Assembly (NCBI RefSeq): GCF_000024005.1 | Contig: NC_013132.1 | Location: 3,776,001-3,840,000, forward strand | Origin: Chitinophaga pinensis DSM 2588 | Lineage (GTDB): Bacteria > Bacteroidota > Bacteroidia > Chitinophagales > Chitinophagaceae | Direction of reading: 5' to 3' | Length of the DNA stretch: 64,000 nt | In this document: one piece after another, positions 16,685 to 25,413 of the stretch | How the letters are laid out: the number at the start of each line of letters is the position of its first letter | Numbering within the stretch: position 1 is the first letter of the stretch | The notes under the pieces: generated by a model | The model's database searches: none | What the model saw: only the letters and a program-made list of their open reading frames with translations | Told to the model about the DNA's origin: nothing | Translations under genes and position numbers: made by a program

Positions 16685-17287
16685 TCAGATTCTGCTTTTA
16701 AAAAAAGCGTTCATTTCTTCCGCGGTCGCTGCACCCGTTTCGTCAATCACTTCCAGTTGTAATACCTTATTGTTTTTGAAGTCTATCGTGAGCAGGTCAT
16801 TCCGCAAAATTACGTTATTCAGTTGGTTCCAGCCAATCACCTTGTCTGAAAAGGTACCCGGCAGACTCAGACCCATCATGTCAATCTTAATATAACAAGG
16901 CTGGAAGAGCTTATACTCTGCCCATCCGATATAAGCGGAAGCAACACCTGTCAGGAATAGCAGGATACCAATGAGCGGCTGCATATGGCTGAGGAAGAAC
17001 AGACAACCGGTCAGACTCACAAATGCCTGGATCAGGCGGGCGAGGCTGTTGGCCGATTGTATATTACGGAAGCGTTTCATGAAAAACGGAAACGCCAGAC
17101 TGCCAATACCCAGTATGATAAAAAAGATGGCCATCGCCCAGTTAGGCGACGGACTGTTGTATGCACCTATTCCATTCATTAAAAAGAGAATGCCGGCCAG
17201 GCCGTGCATAACAGGTTGCATGCGAAGGCGCGTCTCTGCATTCGGTTGGAGTATCCTGATCCTGTATTTAGTCATATTGTCGCTCAT
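16685..17287 (-). CDS. Four-helix membrane protein of unknown function
   Basis: 200 residues with a basic N-terminus, four hydrophobic segments between residues about 27 and 120 (HGLAGILFLMNGIGAY, AMAIFFIILGIGSLAFPF, LIQAFVSLTGCLFFL, LIGILLFLTGVASAYIGW) and a soluble C-terminal part of about 75 residues that looks like a small beta domain (YIKIDMMGLSLPGTF). I do not recognise the family. It lies 48 bases upstream of the radical SAM gene on the same strand and may share its transcript. ATG 17287 is chosen over the preceding TTG. Confidence 0.7.
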   Translation of the reverse strand: MSDNMTKYRIRILQPNAETRLRMQPVMHGLAGILFLMNGIGAYNSPSPNWAMAIFFIILGIGSLAFPFFMKRFRNIQSANSLARLIQAFVSLTGCLFFLSHMQPLIGILLFLTGVASAYIGWAEYKLFQPCYIKIDMMGLSLPGTFSDKVIGWNQLNNVILRNDLLTIDFKNNKVLQLEVIDETGAATAEEMNAFFKSRI

Positions 17288-17371
17288 CAACAGTCTTTTT
17301 TATATAAATCCTATCAGGCCGCTTTTTAACAAGGTGCTTATATAATATATATACCCTCGTCCCGAAGCAGC

Positions 17372-17408
17372 CCAATTCCTAATTCTTAATTCCTAATTCT
17401 TAATTGTT
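17372..17408. repeat. AATTAGGAATTA-family repeat, single arm
   Basis: Overlaps the stop codon of the agmatinase-family gene; on the minus strand it reads on from TAACAATTAAGAATTAGG. Same unit and orientation relative to the gene as at 15306-15340. Confidence 0.8.
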
Positions 17409-18450
17409 ACTGATTCGATAGTATCAATAGATTGCACAGCTTAAACAGCACCCTTGCGCCTACATTCGCATCCCATTCATCGTGAGAGGTGCTTACCTCG
17501 TTCAGGTCAAAGCCGATCAGTTTACGGCCGCTGCCAATGATTTTTCGGAAAAGGTAATACAGCTGTTCTGTTTCGAAGCCGCCAGGTACCGGGGTACCCG
17601 TCCGCGGACACAGCTTTGGATCCAGACCATCGATATCAAAACTGATATACACCTGTTGGGGGAGTGTAGCAACGATTTCGTCACAGATCGTCTTCCAGGT
17701 ATCACCTTCATATTGACGGGTTTTGATGTCCTTGTCGAAGAAGGTCACCACTTTCCCATTGCTGTTATTAATATAATCTACTTCCTCTTCACAGTAATCA
17801 CGGATACCGATCTGTACCAGTTTGGTCAGCTGAGGAACTTCCTTGAGTGCATTATACATAATAGAGGCGTGGGAGTACTGGAAACCTTCGTAACCATTAC
17901 GGAGGTCACAGTGTGCATCTATCTGGAGAATACCGAAATCGCCCTTTTTCTCACCGATGGCTTTGAAGAAGCCCAACGGGGTACTGTGGTCGCCGCCAAC
18001 GAGGGCTACCAGTTTGCCGCTGTTCAGCAGGTCTTTGGTTTGGCGATATACCCAGTCATTCATGGCTACCGTACCGGTATTGACGTCAATCAGGGTCTTT
18101 TTAAGAAATTCATTTTCACAGACATCTCCACCTTCTGTCAGAAATTTAAGGTAGAGTTCAGCTTCTTTGCGGAGATAATCGCTACGCAGGAGCAGCTGTT
18201 TGTCGATATCACGCATGAAAAACCCATTTTTCCATCCGTCTTTTACATCTGTATCATACAGATCCACCTGGAGGGAGGCTTTGAAGATCTGTTCAGGACC
18301 TCTGGCCGTACCGTGCGTATAAGAAACCGTCACTTCCCAGGGTACAGGTAATAGTACCAGTTTTGCATCCTCTTCAGTTGTAGGCAGGCCAAAAATGTTG
18401 TTGGACAACAGGCTTACCGAATTGGGATCAAATTGAGATAAATCCGCCAT
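17407..18450 (-). CDS. Agmatinase/arginase-family ureohydrolase
   Basis: 347 residues. All binuclear manganese motifs of the ureohydrolase fold are present: ALVGGDHSTPLG, LQIDAHCDLRNGYEG and YISFDIDGLDPKLCPRTGTP. The family hydrolyses guanidino compounds (arginine, agmatine, formimidoylglutamate and others) to urea or formamide. The sequence alone does not fix the substrate. ATG 18450 gives MADLSQFDPNSV, a normal start; an upstream in-frame ATG would add 20 unsupported residues. It is divergent from ccmE. Confidence 0.9.
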   Translation of the reverse strand: MADLSQFDPNSVSLLSNNIFGLPTTEEDAKLVLLPVPWEVTVSYTHGTARGPEQIFKASLQVDLYDTDVKDGWKNGFFMRDIDKQLLLRSDYLRKEAELYLKFLTEGGDVCENEFLKKTLIDVNTGTVAMNDWVYRQTKDLLNSGKLVALVGGDHSTPLGFFKAIGEKKGDFGILQIDAHCDLRNGYEGFQYSHASIMYNALKEVPQLTKLVQIGIRDYCEEEVDYINNSNGKVVTFFDKDIKTRQYEGDTWKTICDEIVATLPQQVYISFDIDGLDPKLCPRTGTPVPGGFETEQLYYLFRKIIGSGRKLIGFDLNEVSTSHDEWDANVGARVLFKLCNLLILSNQ

Positions 18451-18665
18451 GATAATGTAATTTGATAAAAAGAGGCCACCTACAGGCGGTCCCAGGAAAA
18501 AACCGTTCATACAAAACGATTTTTCCGGCGCAAAGATAGTAATTTATGATGCTTTGACCATAAGAGGCTTACCACAGTTGGGGCTGCATCCATTTTCCAT
18601 AATTTATATGATAAAGATCATGTGTTCTTTTATGTAAAAAAAGACACTTGAAGTTCATTTTGGCG

Positions 18666-18673
18666 TAATTTTG
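18666..18673 (+). promoter_or_regulatory. Candidate -7 element (TAATTTTG) for ccmE
   Basis: Matches TANNTTTG, 95 bases before the ATG. The nearest TTG (18648-18650) is closer than usual (15 bases), so the assignment is tentative. Confidence 0.35.
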
Positions 18674-18768
18674 CCAATGACGAAGACTGTATATTGAAGA
18701 AAAACAAGGTATACGGCTTTTCACTTTTGATTAAGGAGCATTAAGGAAGAATCTGAATTATTTGCGAT

Positions 18769-19161
18769 ATGAAGAAATCTAATATTGTCCTGCTGGTACT
18801 CATTGCTGTAGCTATTGGCGTAATTGTAACAGTAGCAGGCGATTTCAGTACTTATGAGACATTTGCGACAGCCCGGCAGAAAGAAGGAAAGGAATTTCAG
18901 GTGATCGGTAAACTCGATACAACAAAGACACTGGAATATGATCCGGTAAAAGATGCCAATCTGCTTCGTTTTTATGTAGTTGATAAAACAGGAGAGATCC
19001 AGCCTGTTGTTTTCTATGGTACCAAGCCAACCGACTTTGAAAAAGCGGAAAGTGTGGTACTGACCGGAAAAATGTCTAATGGAGAGTTCAAATGCAGCAA
19101 GATACTGATGAAGTGTCCTTCAAAATATAAGAATGATCAGGTGGCGATTGGAAAAGCATAA
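18769..19161 (+). CDS. ccmE: Cytochrome c maturation heme chaperone CcmE, CXXXY type
   Basis: 130 residues: one N-terminal membrane anchor (about residues 5-23), then a six-stranded OB-like beta barrel outside the membrane (FQVIGKLDTTKTLEYDP, LLRFYVVDKTGEIQPVVFYG, SVVLTGKMSNGEFKCSKILMKCPSKY). CcmE holds heme covalently before its transfer to apocytochrome c. The classical proteobacterial protein uses His in HXXXY; here the aligned position is Cys in CPSKY. It is followed 85 bases later by ccmF. A Shine-Dalgarno-like AAGGA lies upstream. Confidence 0.85.
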   Translation: MKKSNIVLLVLIAVAIGVIVTVAGDFSTYETFATARQKEGKEFQVIGKLDTTKTLEYDPVKDANLLRFYVVDKTGEIQPVVFYGTKPTDFEKAESVVLTGKMSNGEFKCSKILMKCPSKYKNDQVAIGKA

Positions 19162-19206
19162 TTATTAAGGGCCATCTTCCACATATAACTATTATTCAAT
19201 TTTCGT

Positions 19207-19232
19207 CCGCAGACGACCGTCTGCGGTCTTTT
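19207..19232 (+). terminator. Hairpin between ccmE and ccmF
   Basis: Perfect 8-bp arms CCGCAGAC and GTCTGCGG, a 4-base loop, then TCTTTT. It ends only 14 bases before the TTG start of ccmF, so it may be an attenuator rather than a full stop. Confidence 0.6.
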
Positions 19233-19246
19233 AATAATATCAGGTC

Positions 19247-21757
19247 TTGGATACAAAATACATAGGGGAACATCTGTTGCCCGGACAGATAGGGCATTTT
19301 TCGGCAGTTTTGGCGTTTGTCGCAGCTATATTAGCAAGCATCAGCTACTTTATGGCGGTACAGTCCAAAGATGATGTGTTGAAGAATTCCTGGAAAAAAC
19401 TGGCTCGCTGGGCATTCATTATACAAGCCCTCGCCGTTTTCACCACTTTCGGCAGTCTGTACTACGCTTTATACAATCACTATTTCGAATACAAATACGT
19501 ATGGAGGAACTCCTCCCGCGACCTGCCGGTAAGTTATCTGCTCTCCAGCTTCTGGGCTGACCAGGAAGGTAGTTTCCTGTTGTGGTCCATCTGGCACAGT
19601 GTACTGGGCCTGCTCCTGATACGTTTTGGTAAGAAATGGGAGGCGCCGGTAATGGCGACCCTGTCTTTTGCACAGATCTTCCTGGGCAGTATGCTGATCG
19701 GTATCTATATATTAGATTACCGCGTTGGTAGCAATCCTTTCCTGCTGCTACGTCTGGCAGAAGAAAACCAGGGATTACCATGGGTGGCTAATGCGAATTA
19801 TCTTGATTTCATCAAGGACGGTAATGGGCTGAACCTTTCCCTGCAGAACTACTGGATGGTGATCCACCCGCCGGTACTGTTCCTGGGATTTGCGTCTACC
19901 ATCATTCCTTTTGCCTATGCTTTCGCCGGTCTCTGGACCCGTGAATATAAAGAATGGATCAAACCAGCGCTGCCCTGGTCACTGTTCTCTGCCATGATCC
20001 TGGGTACAGGTATTATGATGGGAGCTGCCTGGGCATACGAATCACTGACTTTCGGTGGTTACTGGGCATGGGATCCGGTAGAAAATGCTTCCCTGGTGCC
20101 ATGGCTGACCCTGGTAGCGGGTATACATACCCTGCTGGCCTTTAAGTTTTCCGGTCATGCACTGAAACCAACTTTCTTCTTCTTCTTTATCACTTTCGTA
20201 CTGATCCTATATTCTACTTTCCTGACCCGTAGCGGTGTATTGGGTGATACCTCTGTACACTCATTTACCGATCTCGGTATGAGTGGTCAGTTGCTGGTCT
20301 ATATGGCGGTATTTGTTATACCGGCGTTTGCCCTGCTGATCATCAGAAGTAAGGAGATACCTGATGTAGCGAAAGAAGCAAGCACTTACTCCCGTGAGTT
20401 CTGGTTGTTTGTCGGTGCGCTGATCCTGATGATCGCTGCCATCCAGATCACCTTTACGACTTCTATTCCGGTATGGAACAAGATCATCAACGGACTGGGC
20501 CTCAAGAAACTGTTTGGTCTGGAGCAGGACATAGCGCCTCCTTCCGATGGTGTCTTCCATTATAATAAGATCCAGATCTTCGTGGCAATCGTGTTGGGCA
20601 TTCTGACAGCAATCGTACAGTACCTGAAATACAAAGACACGCCTAAAGGTCATTTTATTAAGAAAATCGGTATTCCTACTGTGATCAGTCTTGTGATTAC
20701 TGGTCTGATCGGTATCTTCGGAAATATCACTTACGATGCTTACGGCGGTGGTTTCCTGGGAGCAATCTATGTAATGCTCTTCACAAGTGTATATGCCATC
20801 GTGGCAAACGCTATGTTTATCATAGTAGGTCAGAAAGGCAAATTACGCGTAGCGGGCGGTTCCGTTGCACACGTTGGCTTCGGTATGGTCCTGTTAGGTA
20901 TTTTGATCTCTTCTTCTAAGAAAGAGGTGATCTCTATCGACAGGATGAAAATGCTGGATGGCGGATTCTTCGGTAAGGAAAGCAAGGAAAATCCAAGGGA
21001 AAACCTGATGCTGCCAAAGAACTTCCCGGTACAGATGGGCGACTATCATGTTACCTATGCTGGTGACTCCCTGGCAGAAGGTGATGCAAAGACCTACTAC
21101 CTGGTGCGTTACGAGCGTCGTGACCCGTCAAATGGTAATATTCTTGAGAAATTTACCCTGCATCCGGATGCCTTCCTGAGCAACAAAGGCCAGCAGCAGC
21201 TGACGCCTAACCCGGATTCGAAACATTATTTTACAAAAGATATCTTTACTTATATCACCGCAGTGCCTATCAAGGATGCTTCCAGCGATACTGCCCAGTA
21301 TAATAATCATGACATCGCGCCGGGTGATTCCGTGTTCTTTGCCAATGGTTACATCATACTGGAAGGTATCCAGCCGCAGCCACAGAACCGCAATTACACG
21401 CCGCAGCCAAATGACCTGGCGGTAGGTGCGCAACTGAGAGTGGTGACTAAAAATAACGAGCAGTACAACCTGATGCCGGTGTATAGTCTGCGTGACAGCA
21501 GTTACGAAGTAATCGTACCAGATACCGTTGCGCCACTGTCGCTGTATGTTAAGTTTAGTAAAGTGCTGCCAAAAGAGAAAAAGATACAGATACAAGTAAA
21601 GGAATCAGATACGTTTAAGGATTATATTGTGATGAAAGCATTTATATTCCCATACATCAATGTATTGTGGTTAGGTATCCTGGTGATGGTTGTTGGGTTT
21701 GTAATGAGTATTGTGCAAAGAGTGAAAGCGAACAAGTCAAAATCGATTCAGTCATAA
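19247..21757 (+). CDS. ccmF: Cytochrome c maturation / heme-lyase protein CcmF
   Basis: 836 residues, multi-helix membrane protein. The tryptophan-rich WWD-type motif is visible as GGYWAWDPVENASLVPWL (about residues 275-292), flanked by conserved His-bearing segments NYWMVIHPPVLFLGF and SVHSFTDLG. A long periplasmic domain (about residues 560-790) precedes the last helix. CcmF attaches heme delivered by CcmE to the CXXCH Cys residues of apocytochromes. No in-frame ATG lies before the conserved N-terminus, so translation appears to start at TTG 19247. Confidence 0.9.
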   Translation: MDTKYIGEHLLPGQIGHFSAVLAFVAAILASISYFMAVQSKDDVLKNSWKKLARWAFIIQALAVFTTFGSLYYALYNHYFEYKYVWRNSSRDLPVSYLLSSFWADQEGSFLLWSIWHSVLGLLLIRFGKKWEAPVMATLSFAQIFLGSMLIGIYILDYRVGSNPFLLLRLAEENQGLPWVANANYLDFIKDGNGLNLSLQNYWMVIHPPVLFLGFASTIIPFAYAFAGLWTREYKEWIKPALPWSLFSAMILGTGIMMGAAWAYESLTFGGYWAWDPVENASLVPWLTLVAGIHTLLAFKFSGHALKPTFFFFFITFVLILYSTFLTRSGVLGDTSVHSFTDLGMSGQLLVYMAVFVIPAFALLIIRSKEIPDVAKEASTYSREFWLFVGALILMIAAIQITFTTSIPVWNKIINGLGLKKLFGLEQDIAPPSDGVFHYNKIQIFVAIVLGILTAIVQYLKYKDTPKGHFIKKIGIPTVISLVITGLIGIFGNITYDAYGGGFLGAIYVMLFTSVYAIVANAMFIIVGQKGKLRVAGGSVAHVGFGMVLLGILISSSKKEVISIDRMKMLDGGFFGKESKENPRENLMLPKNFPVQMGDYHVTYAGDSLAEGDAKTYYLVRYERRDPSNGNILEKFTLHPDAFLSNKGQQQLTPNPDSKHYFTKDIFTYITAVPIKDASSDTAQYNNHDIAPGDSVFFANGYIILEGIQPQPQNRNYTPQPNDLAVGAQLRVVTKNNEQYNLMPVYSLRDSSYEVIVPDTVAPLSLYVKFSKVLPKEKKIQIQVKESDTFKDYIVMKAFIFPYINVLWLGILVMVVGFVMSIVQRVKANKSKSIQS

Positions 21758-21761
21758 CGCT

Positions 21762-21812
21762 TTTATTCCCGGGGACAGGCGCCAGCTAGTCCCTGTCTCC
21801 GGGAATAAAACA
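21762..21812 (+). terminator. Terminator of ccmF
   Basis: A long hairpin with outer arms TTTTATTCCCGG / CCGGGAATAAAA and inner GGACAGG / CCTGTC. The symmetric T/A flanks would let it act in both directions. Confidence 0.8.
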
Positions 21813-21823
21813 ATACACTTCCC

Positions 21824-22828
21824 ATGAAAAGCAGCTGGCTGCGAATATCCCTGATTGTAATAGCAATACTGGTAATTGTATATTACCTTGGTCCCCGACC
21901 GGTTACCCCACGGTATGACCCTTTATTACCCACCGTCCCACAACAACCTTCAGCATTAGATCAATATGTTGCCACGAAGGAAAGCTTTCACAAGTTAAAG
22001 CCTGATAACGAAGCCCGGATCGTATGGTATGATTCCCTGCATCACAAGACGCCTTTCAGCGTAGTGTACCTGCACGGCTTTTCTGCCAGTCAGGAGGAAG
22101 GTAATCCTGTACACCGGGATTTCGCAAAACGATACGGTTGCAACCTTTACCTATCCCGCCTGGATGGTCACGGACTGGATACTTCGGAGCCTTTGCTGAC
22201 GATGACCGCCAGTGGACTGTGGCGGGATGCTAAAGAGGCACTGGGTATCGGGAAGGCGCTGGGTGAAAAGGTGATTCTTGTGACGTGCTCGACCGGAAGT
22301 ACCCTCGGATTAAAACTTGCCGCTACTTACCCTAATGATATTTATGCCATTATCAATATGTCGCCGAATGTGGCGATCAATGACGACATGGCCTTTCTTG
22401 CTAATAATCCCTGGGGCTTACAACTGGCCCGTCTGGTTTGCAACGGGGATTACAGACAGGCGCCTCCGAAAAAGCCGGAGCTGGGTAAATATTGGTATAA
22501 TAAATATAGATTAGAAGCTGTAGTCGAACTGGAAAGTCTGCTGGAAACAACGATGGAACCAGGCGTGTTTCACAGCGTTAAACAGCCGGCATTGAACGTT
22601 TATTACTTTCGGGATAAGGAACACCAGGATCCAACGGTAAAGGTCTCTGCGATCCTTGCCATGCATAAAGCCCTTGGTACGCCGGCGGATAAGAAAGAGG
22701 CAGTAGCCATCCCGGATGCGGATGCACATGTGATTGGTTGTTATCTGACTTCCAAAGATGTCCCGGCGGTAGAAAGGGTGATTGATTCATTCGCAGAAAA
22801 AAAGCTGGGCCTGCTACCTGTGAAGTAG
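21824..22828 (+). CDS. Alpha/beta hydrolase, membrane-anchored or secreted
   Basis: 334 residues. An N-terminal hydrophobic helix (about 6-22, ISLIVIAILVIVYYLG) is followed by an alpha/beta-hydrolase core: oxyanion strand VVYLHGFSASQEEGNPVHRD, nucleophile region VILVTCSTGSTLGLKLA, and the late His in PDADAHVIGCYL. The nucleophile elbow is TCSTG instead of the usual GxSxG; Ser is present, and the later Asp and His look complete. The natural substrate is unknown. It starts 12 bases after the ccmF terminator, so its promoter is unclear. Confidence 0.82.
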   Translation: MKSSWLRISLIVIAILVIVYYLGPRPVTPRYDPLLPTVPQQPSALDQYVATKESFHKLKPDNEARIVWYDSLHHKTPFSVVYLHGFSASQEEGNPVHRDFAKRYGCNLYLSRLDGHGLDTSEPLLTMTASGLWRDAKEALGIGKALGEKVILVTCSTGSTLGLKLAATYPNDIYAIINMSPNVAINDDMAFLANNPWGLQLARLVCNGDYRQAPPKKPELGKYWYNKYRLEAVVELESLLETTMEPGVFHSVKQPALNVYYFRDKEHQDPTVKVSAILAMHKALGTPADKKEAVAIPDADAHVIGCYLTSKDVPAVERVIDSFAEKKLGLLPVK

Positions 22829-23655
22829 AAAGTTGAGTAAGAAAGCGTTATATTGCTACATAACATTTCAGCCACTTCTACCATACATTTCCTAATTGAC
22901 CAGGTTGAAATCACAGCTATCCAATATTGAATTAAAGACCAGGCAAATAATGTCTGCTATTGCTAAGGCCGTAGCAGGCTTTTTTGTGTCAGGAGGTTTG
23001 CATTTCTTTTTTGAGTTATTCTTTATAAATAATTGTTTTTCAGAGAAATAGAATTGTTTGACACGGTCATTTAAATGTGTAAATCAAGGTTTTAGGCTTG
23101 ATGGAGTGCCACTCCGGTCTGCCAGGTGGTGTTAAATATTGAATCTGATAGAATTATTATATTGATTATCAGTGTTTAATGATTTTGTTTTAACTGTAGA
23201 TTTTTATAGTCGGGATCAGTATAATTTCCCAGGGAACATGTCATTTGAAAGGGGCAGGATTATTGCATAAATAATTATTGTAAGGCATAGATTTCTCTCT
23301 TCGCTGTACTTCAAATTCTACTTTAAGTAGGATGAAAAATCAGGTCATTTACGACGTAAAGAGGCATAAAAAGCACGTTACGGAGCTTCCTGAATCATCG
23401 GTAAGTATCTCTAAAGCAGATCAATTAAATAAAATTGCATTTATCTGGTTATCAATATGATGTCTATACTACTTGAAGTGATGATGTAAGTAAAGCTGTT
23501 ATTTTCATTACTTTTATCCCTTTGCTTCGACCTCCGTTTACAGACAATCTGCAGGAGGCTGTTTTTATTCACTTCCTTCAACTTATAGCAGTCACTAAGC
23601 AGCATTTTCCACGGTTTAGTGATTTGGCTAACTGAGCTTTAATTCGTCCGATTCA

Positions 23656-23844
23656 TTATGTTGGTTTTTGATGTGCAGCAAATATTGCATACAGCAGTTT
23701 GTTCTGGAAGACTTGTCCTACATGTCCACCTAAACCATGATTATCGAACATAGCGTAACCTATATCAGGACTATACCCAATGAGTAATTTACACATGTAA
23801 GGCGCTCGCTGAAATAATCTCACACCTGTAAAGCTAATCCTGCT
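23656..23844 (-). pseudogene. Possible 3' remnant of an unidentified gene
   Basis: An open stretch of about 62 codons with a protein-like composition, including LLIGYSPDIGYAMFDNHG and GGHVGQVFQNKLLYAIFAAH before a TAA. A stop lies just upstream, and an internal ATG (23796) would give 46 residues. I do not recognise the family; it may be the tail of a decayed enzyme or a chance frame. Confidence 0.3.
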
Positions 23845-23910
23845 TCAATAAGTCAACTGTAAGATTTTTTGTACCTAAGACATTGTGCTTAAACTTGTTT
23901 CAATCGGCAA

Positions 23911-24021
23911 GATATCTCGTAGATAACCCATAGATAACTCGTAGATAAGCCGTAGATAACCCGTATCTGTAAGATTGGGATATATACGGGTTATCTATGG
24001 TTTATCTACGGCTTATCTATG
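23911..24021. repeat. GTAGATAA tandem array with inverted copy
   Basis: About four 12-13 base units of the form CGTAGATAAC/GCC run from 23916 to 23965. After a 20-base spacer, three inverted units (GGTTATCTA, GGTTTATCTA, GGCTTATCTA) follow to 24021. The whole could fold into a long imperfect hairpin. Confidence 0.8.
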
Positions 24022-24138
24022 AAAAGCCTCCCGGAATAAACCCTTATTTAAACGCCTCGTTATTGTTTTTCCTGCTCTTAGCAGCTATCGTTTTTTTAGC
24101 ATATCTTTAGTATAATTTTAAGATCATATTAGGAGTTT

Positions 24139-24762
24139 ATGCGTCGTCTCACCGCTTTCTTCATCCTGTTTGCCAGCATTTTATGCCTTGCCGGTCGCAA
24201 TAGGGGTTATGCCCAGTCGCGTCATGGAGCAGACAGTATTGCAGTGGGGGCTATTATAGTTGGTTCAGACACAATTCCTTCCATCACTTTACACATCTTT
24301 GAGGTCGTGGACAAGCTGCCTAAAAAGTTCCGGAAACAACGCGAAGCATGGACGCGTTTGCGGAATGCGGTGTACGTGACTTACCCTTATGCGAAATCTG
24401 CGGCCAGAATATTAAAAGACGTTAATTCTCACCTGGCCACCTTGCACGACAAAAAAGACCGGAAGAAGTATCTCTCGGAAATCGAGAAGAAGATGAAAGA
24501 CCAGTTTGGCGACAAGCTGGAAAACCTGTCTGTTTACCAGGGAAAGGTGCTGATGAAACTGATTAACAGGGAGACCGGGCAGAACTGTTATGAGATTATC
24601 AAGGAATTGAAAGGTGGTTTCTCCGCCCGTATGTGGCAGACGGTAGCTTTTTTCTTTGGCGGTAACCTGAAGAGCGATTATGACACCCAGGAGGACAGGG
24701 ATATTGAGGCCATTGTACAGGAAATAGAGATGTACCGTGGTTCCCGGGCATACAACTACTAA
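24139..24762 (+). CDS. DUF4294-domain secreted protein
   Basis: 207 residues with a signal peptide (FFILFASILCLAGRNRGYAQ). The conserved block of DUF4294 is visible: RLRNAVYVTYPYAKSAARIL (about residues 74-93), then a charged helix of K/D/E, GKVLMKLINRETGQNCYEII and the tail with WQTVAFFFGGNLKSDYD. The family is confined to Bacteroidota and has no known function. AGGAG lies 8 bases before the ATG, one of the stronger ribosome sites in the window. Confidence 0.85.
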   Translation: MRRLTAFFILFASILCLAGRNRGYAQSRHGADSIAVGAIIVGSDTIPSITLHIFEVVDKLPKKFRKQREAWTRLRNAVYVTYPYAKSAARILKDVNSHLATLHDKKDRKKYLSEIEKKMKDQFGDKLENLSVYQGKVLMKLINRETGQNCYEIIKELKGGFSARMWQTVAFFFGGNLKSDYDTQEDRDIEAIVQEIEMYRGSRAYNY

Positions 24763-24857
24763 GTGTCCTTTCTCATGCTGAATGACCTTTTCTCATTTTA
24801 ACAATCCCTTCTACCTAAGCTAACCCCTGTTCTGGCAAATCTGCCGTAAATTCACAC

Positions 24858-25373
24858 ATGCATTTAAGAATTTTCATGATCGCATGCCTGCTGCTATGTG
24901 GGGCTGCCGCTATGTCACAAGACCTGAGTTCGATACCTGGCGTTCCCCGGAATGGCCTGATCTTCATTGATAGTGTGGAAAGTAAGAATGGAATGGAAGG
25001 ACTGGATCCTACAAAGATCGCCTTGATTGATATCGTAAAGGGATCAAAATTGAAGGAAAAGTATGGTCCGAGGGGTGAGGATGGTGTAATCTTTATTGAA
25101 ACAGTGCCTTTTGCCCGAAAGAGATACACGCGTATGTTTGGTGAGCTGTCTGCTGATTATCAGCAGGAACTGAAAAAGGAGGGGAGCGACAGTGCGTTTC
25201 TGTATATCCTGGATGGAGCGCCGATTGAAAGCAACCAGGCACAAATGCTGGCTGCCCTGGAAAGAAAGAACCTTGACAGCATAAAAGTCATACCCGCTGC
25301 AAAACTGGCAGATGTGCCCGGTGATCATGCCGGCAAGCGATACGGAATACTAATCACCAGTAAGACTAACTAA
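24858..25373 (+). CDS. Secreted protein resembling a TonB-receptor plug fragment
   Basis: 171 residues with a signal peptide (FMIACLLLCGAAAMSQ). Two internal segments copy the end of TonB-dependent receptor plugs: IDIVKGSKLKEKYGPRGEDG followed by VIFIET (about residues 54-80), and IKVIPAAKLADVPGDHAG followed by KRYGILITSK near the C-terminus. There is no barrel and no carboxypeptidase-like domain. I do not recognise a named family. It sits between DUF4294 and bshB1 with a 95-base gap on the left; its role is unknown. Confidence 0.65.
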   Translation: MHLRIFMIACLLLCGAAAMSQDLSSIPGVPRNGLIFIDSVESKNGMEGLDPTKIALIDIVKGSKLKEKYGPRGEDGVIFIETVPFARKRYTRMFGELSADYQQELKKEGSDSAFLYILDGAPIESNQAQMLAALERKNLDSIKVIPAAKLADVPGDHAGKRYGILITSKTN

Positions 25374-25377
25374 GCAT

Positions 25378-25385
25378 TATCTTTG
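25378..25385 (+). promoter_or_regulatory. Candidate -7 element (TATCTTTG) for bshB1
   Basis: A perfect TANNTTTG match, 28 bases before the ATG and just after the preceding stop. No good TTG was found upstream. Confidence 0.4.
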
Positions 25386-25413
25386 CACTCCACCAAAAGA
25401 AAGGATATTTTCG

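Larger units (their letters stand above)
22829..24138. other. 1.3-kb gene-poor region with repeats
   Basis: Strongly AT-rich. It contains a terminator-like hairpin at 22952-22986 (CTGCTA / TAGCAG then TTTTTT), a 42-codon plus-strand frame at 23332-23460 with no recognisable features, another GGAGG hairpin at about 23530-23565, a possible gene remnant on the minus strand (23656-23844) and a tandem/inverted repeat array (23911-24021). Confidence 0.65.

Noticed and set aside
22950..23051. 33-codon hydrophobic frame after the hydrolase
   Set aside because: Its first half is the hairpin and T-run of a likely terminator; hydrophobicity follows from the T-richness.
23911..24021. Repeats considered as a CRISPR array
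   Set aside because: Units are about 12 bases, directly adjacent, without spacers, and partly inverted; no cas genes are near.
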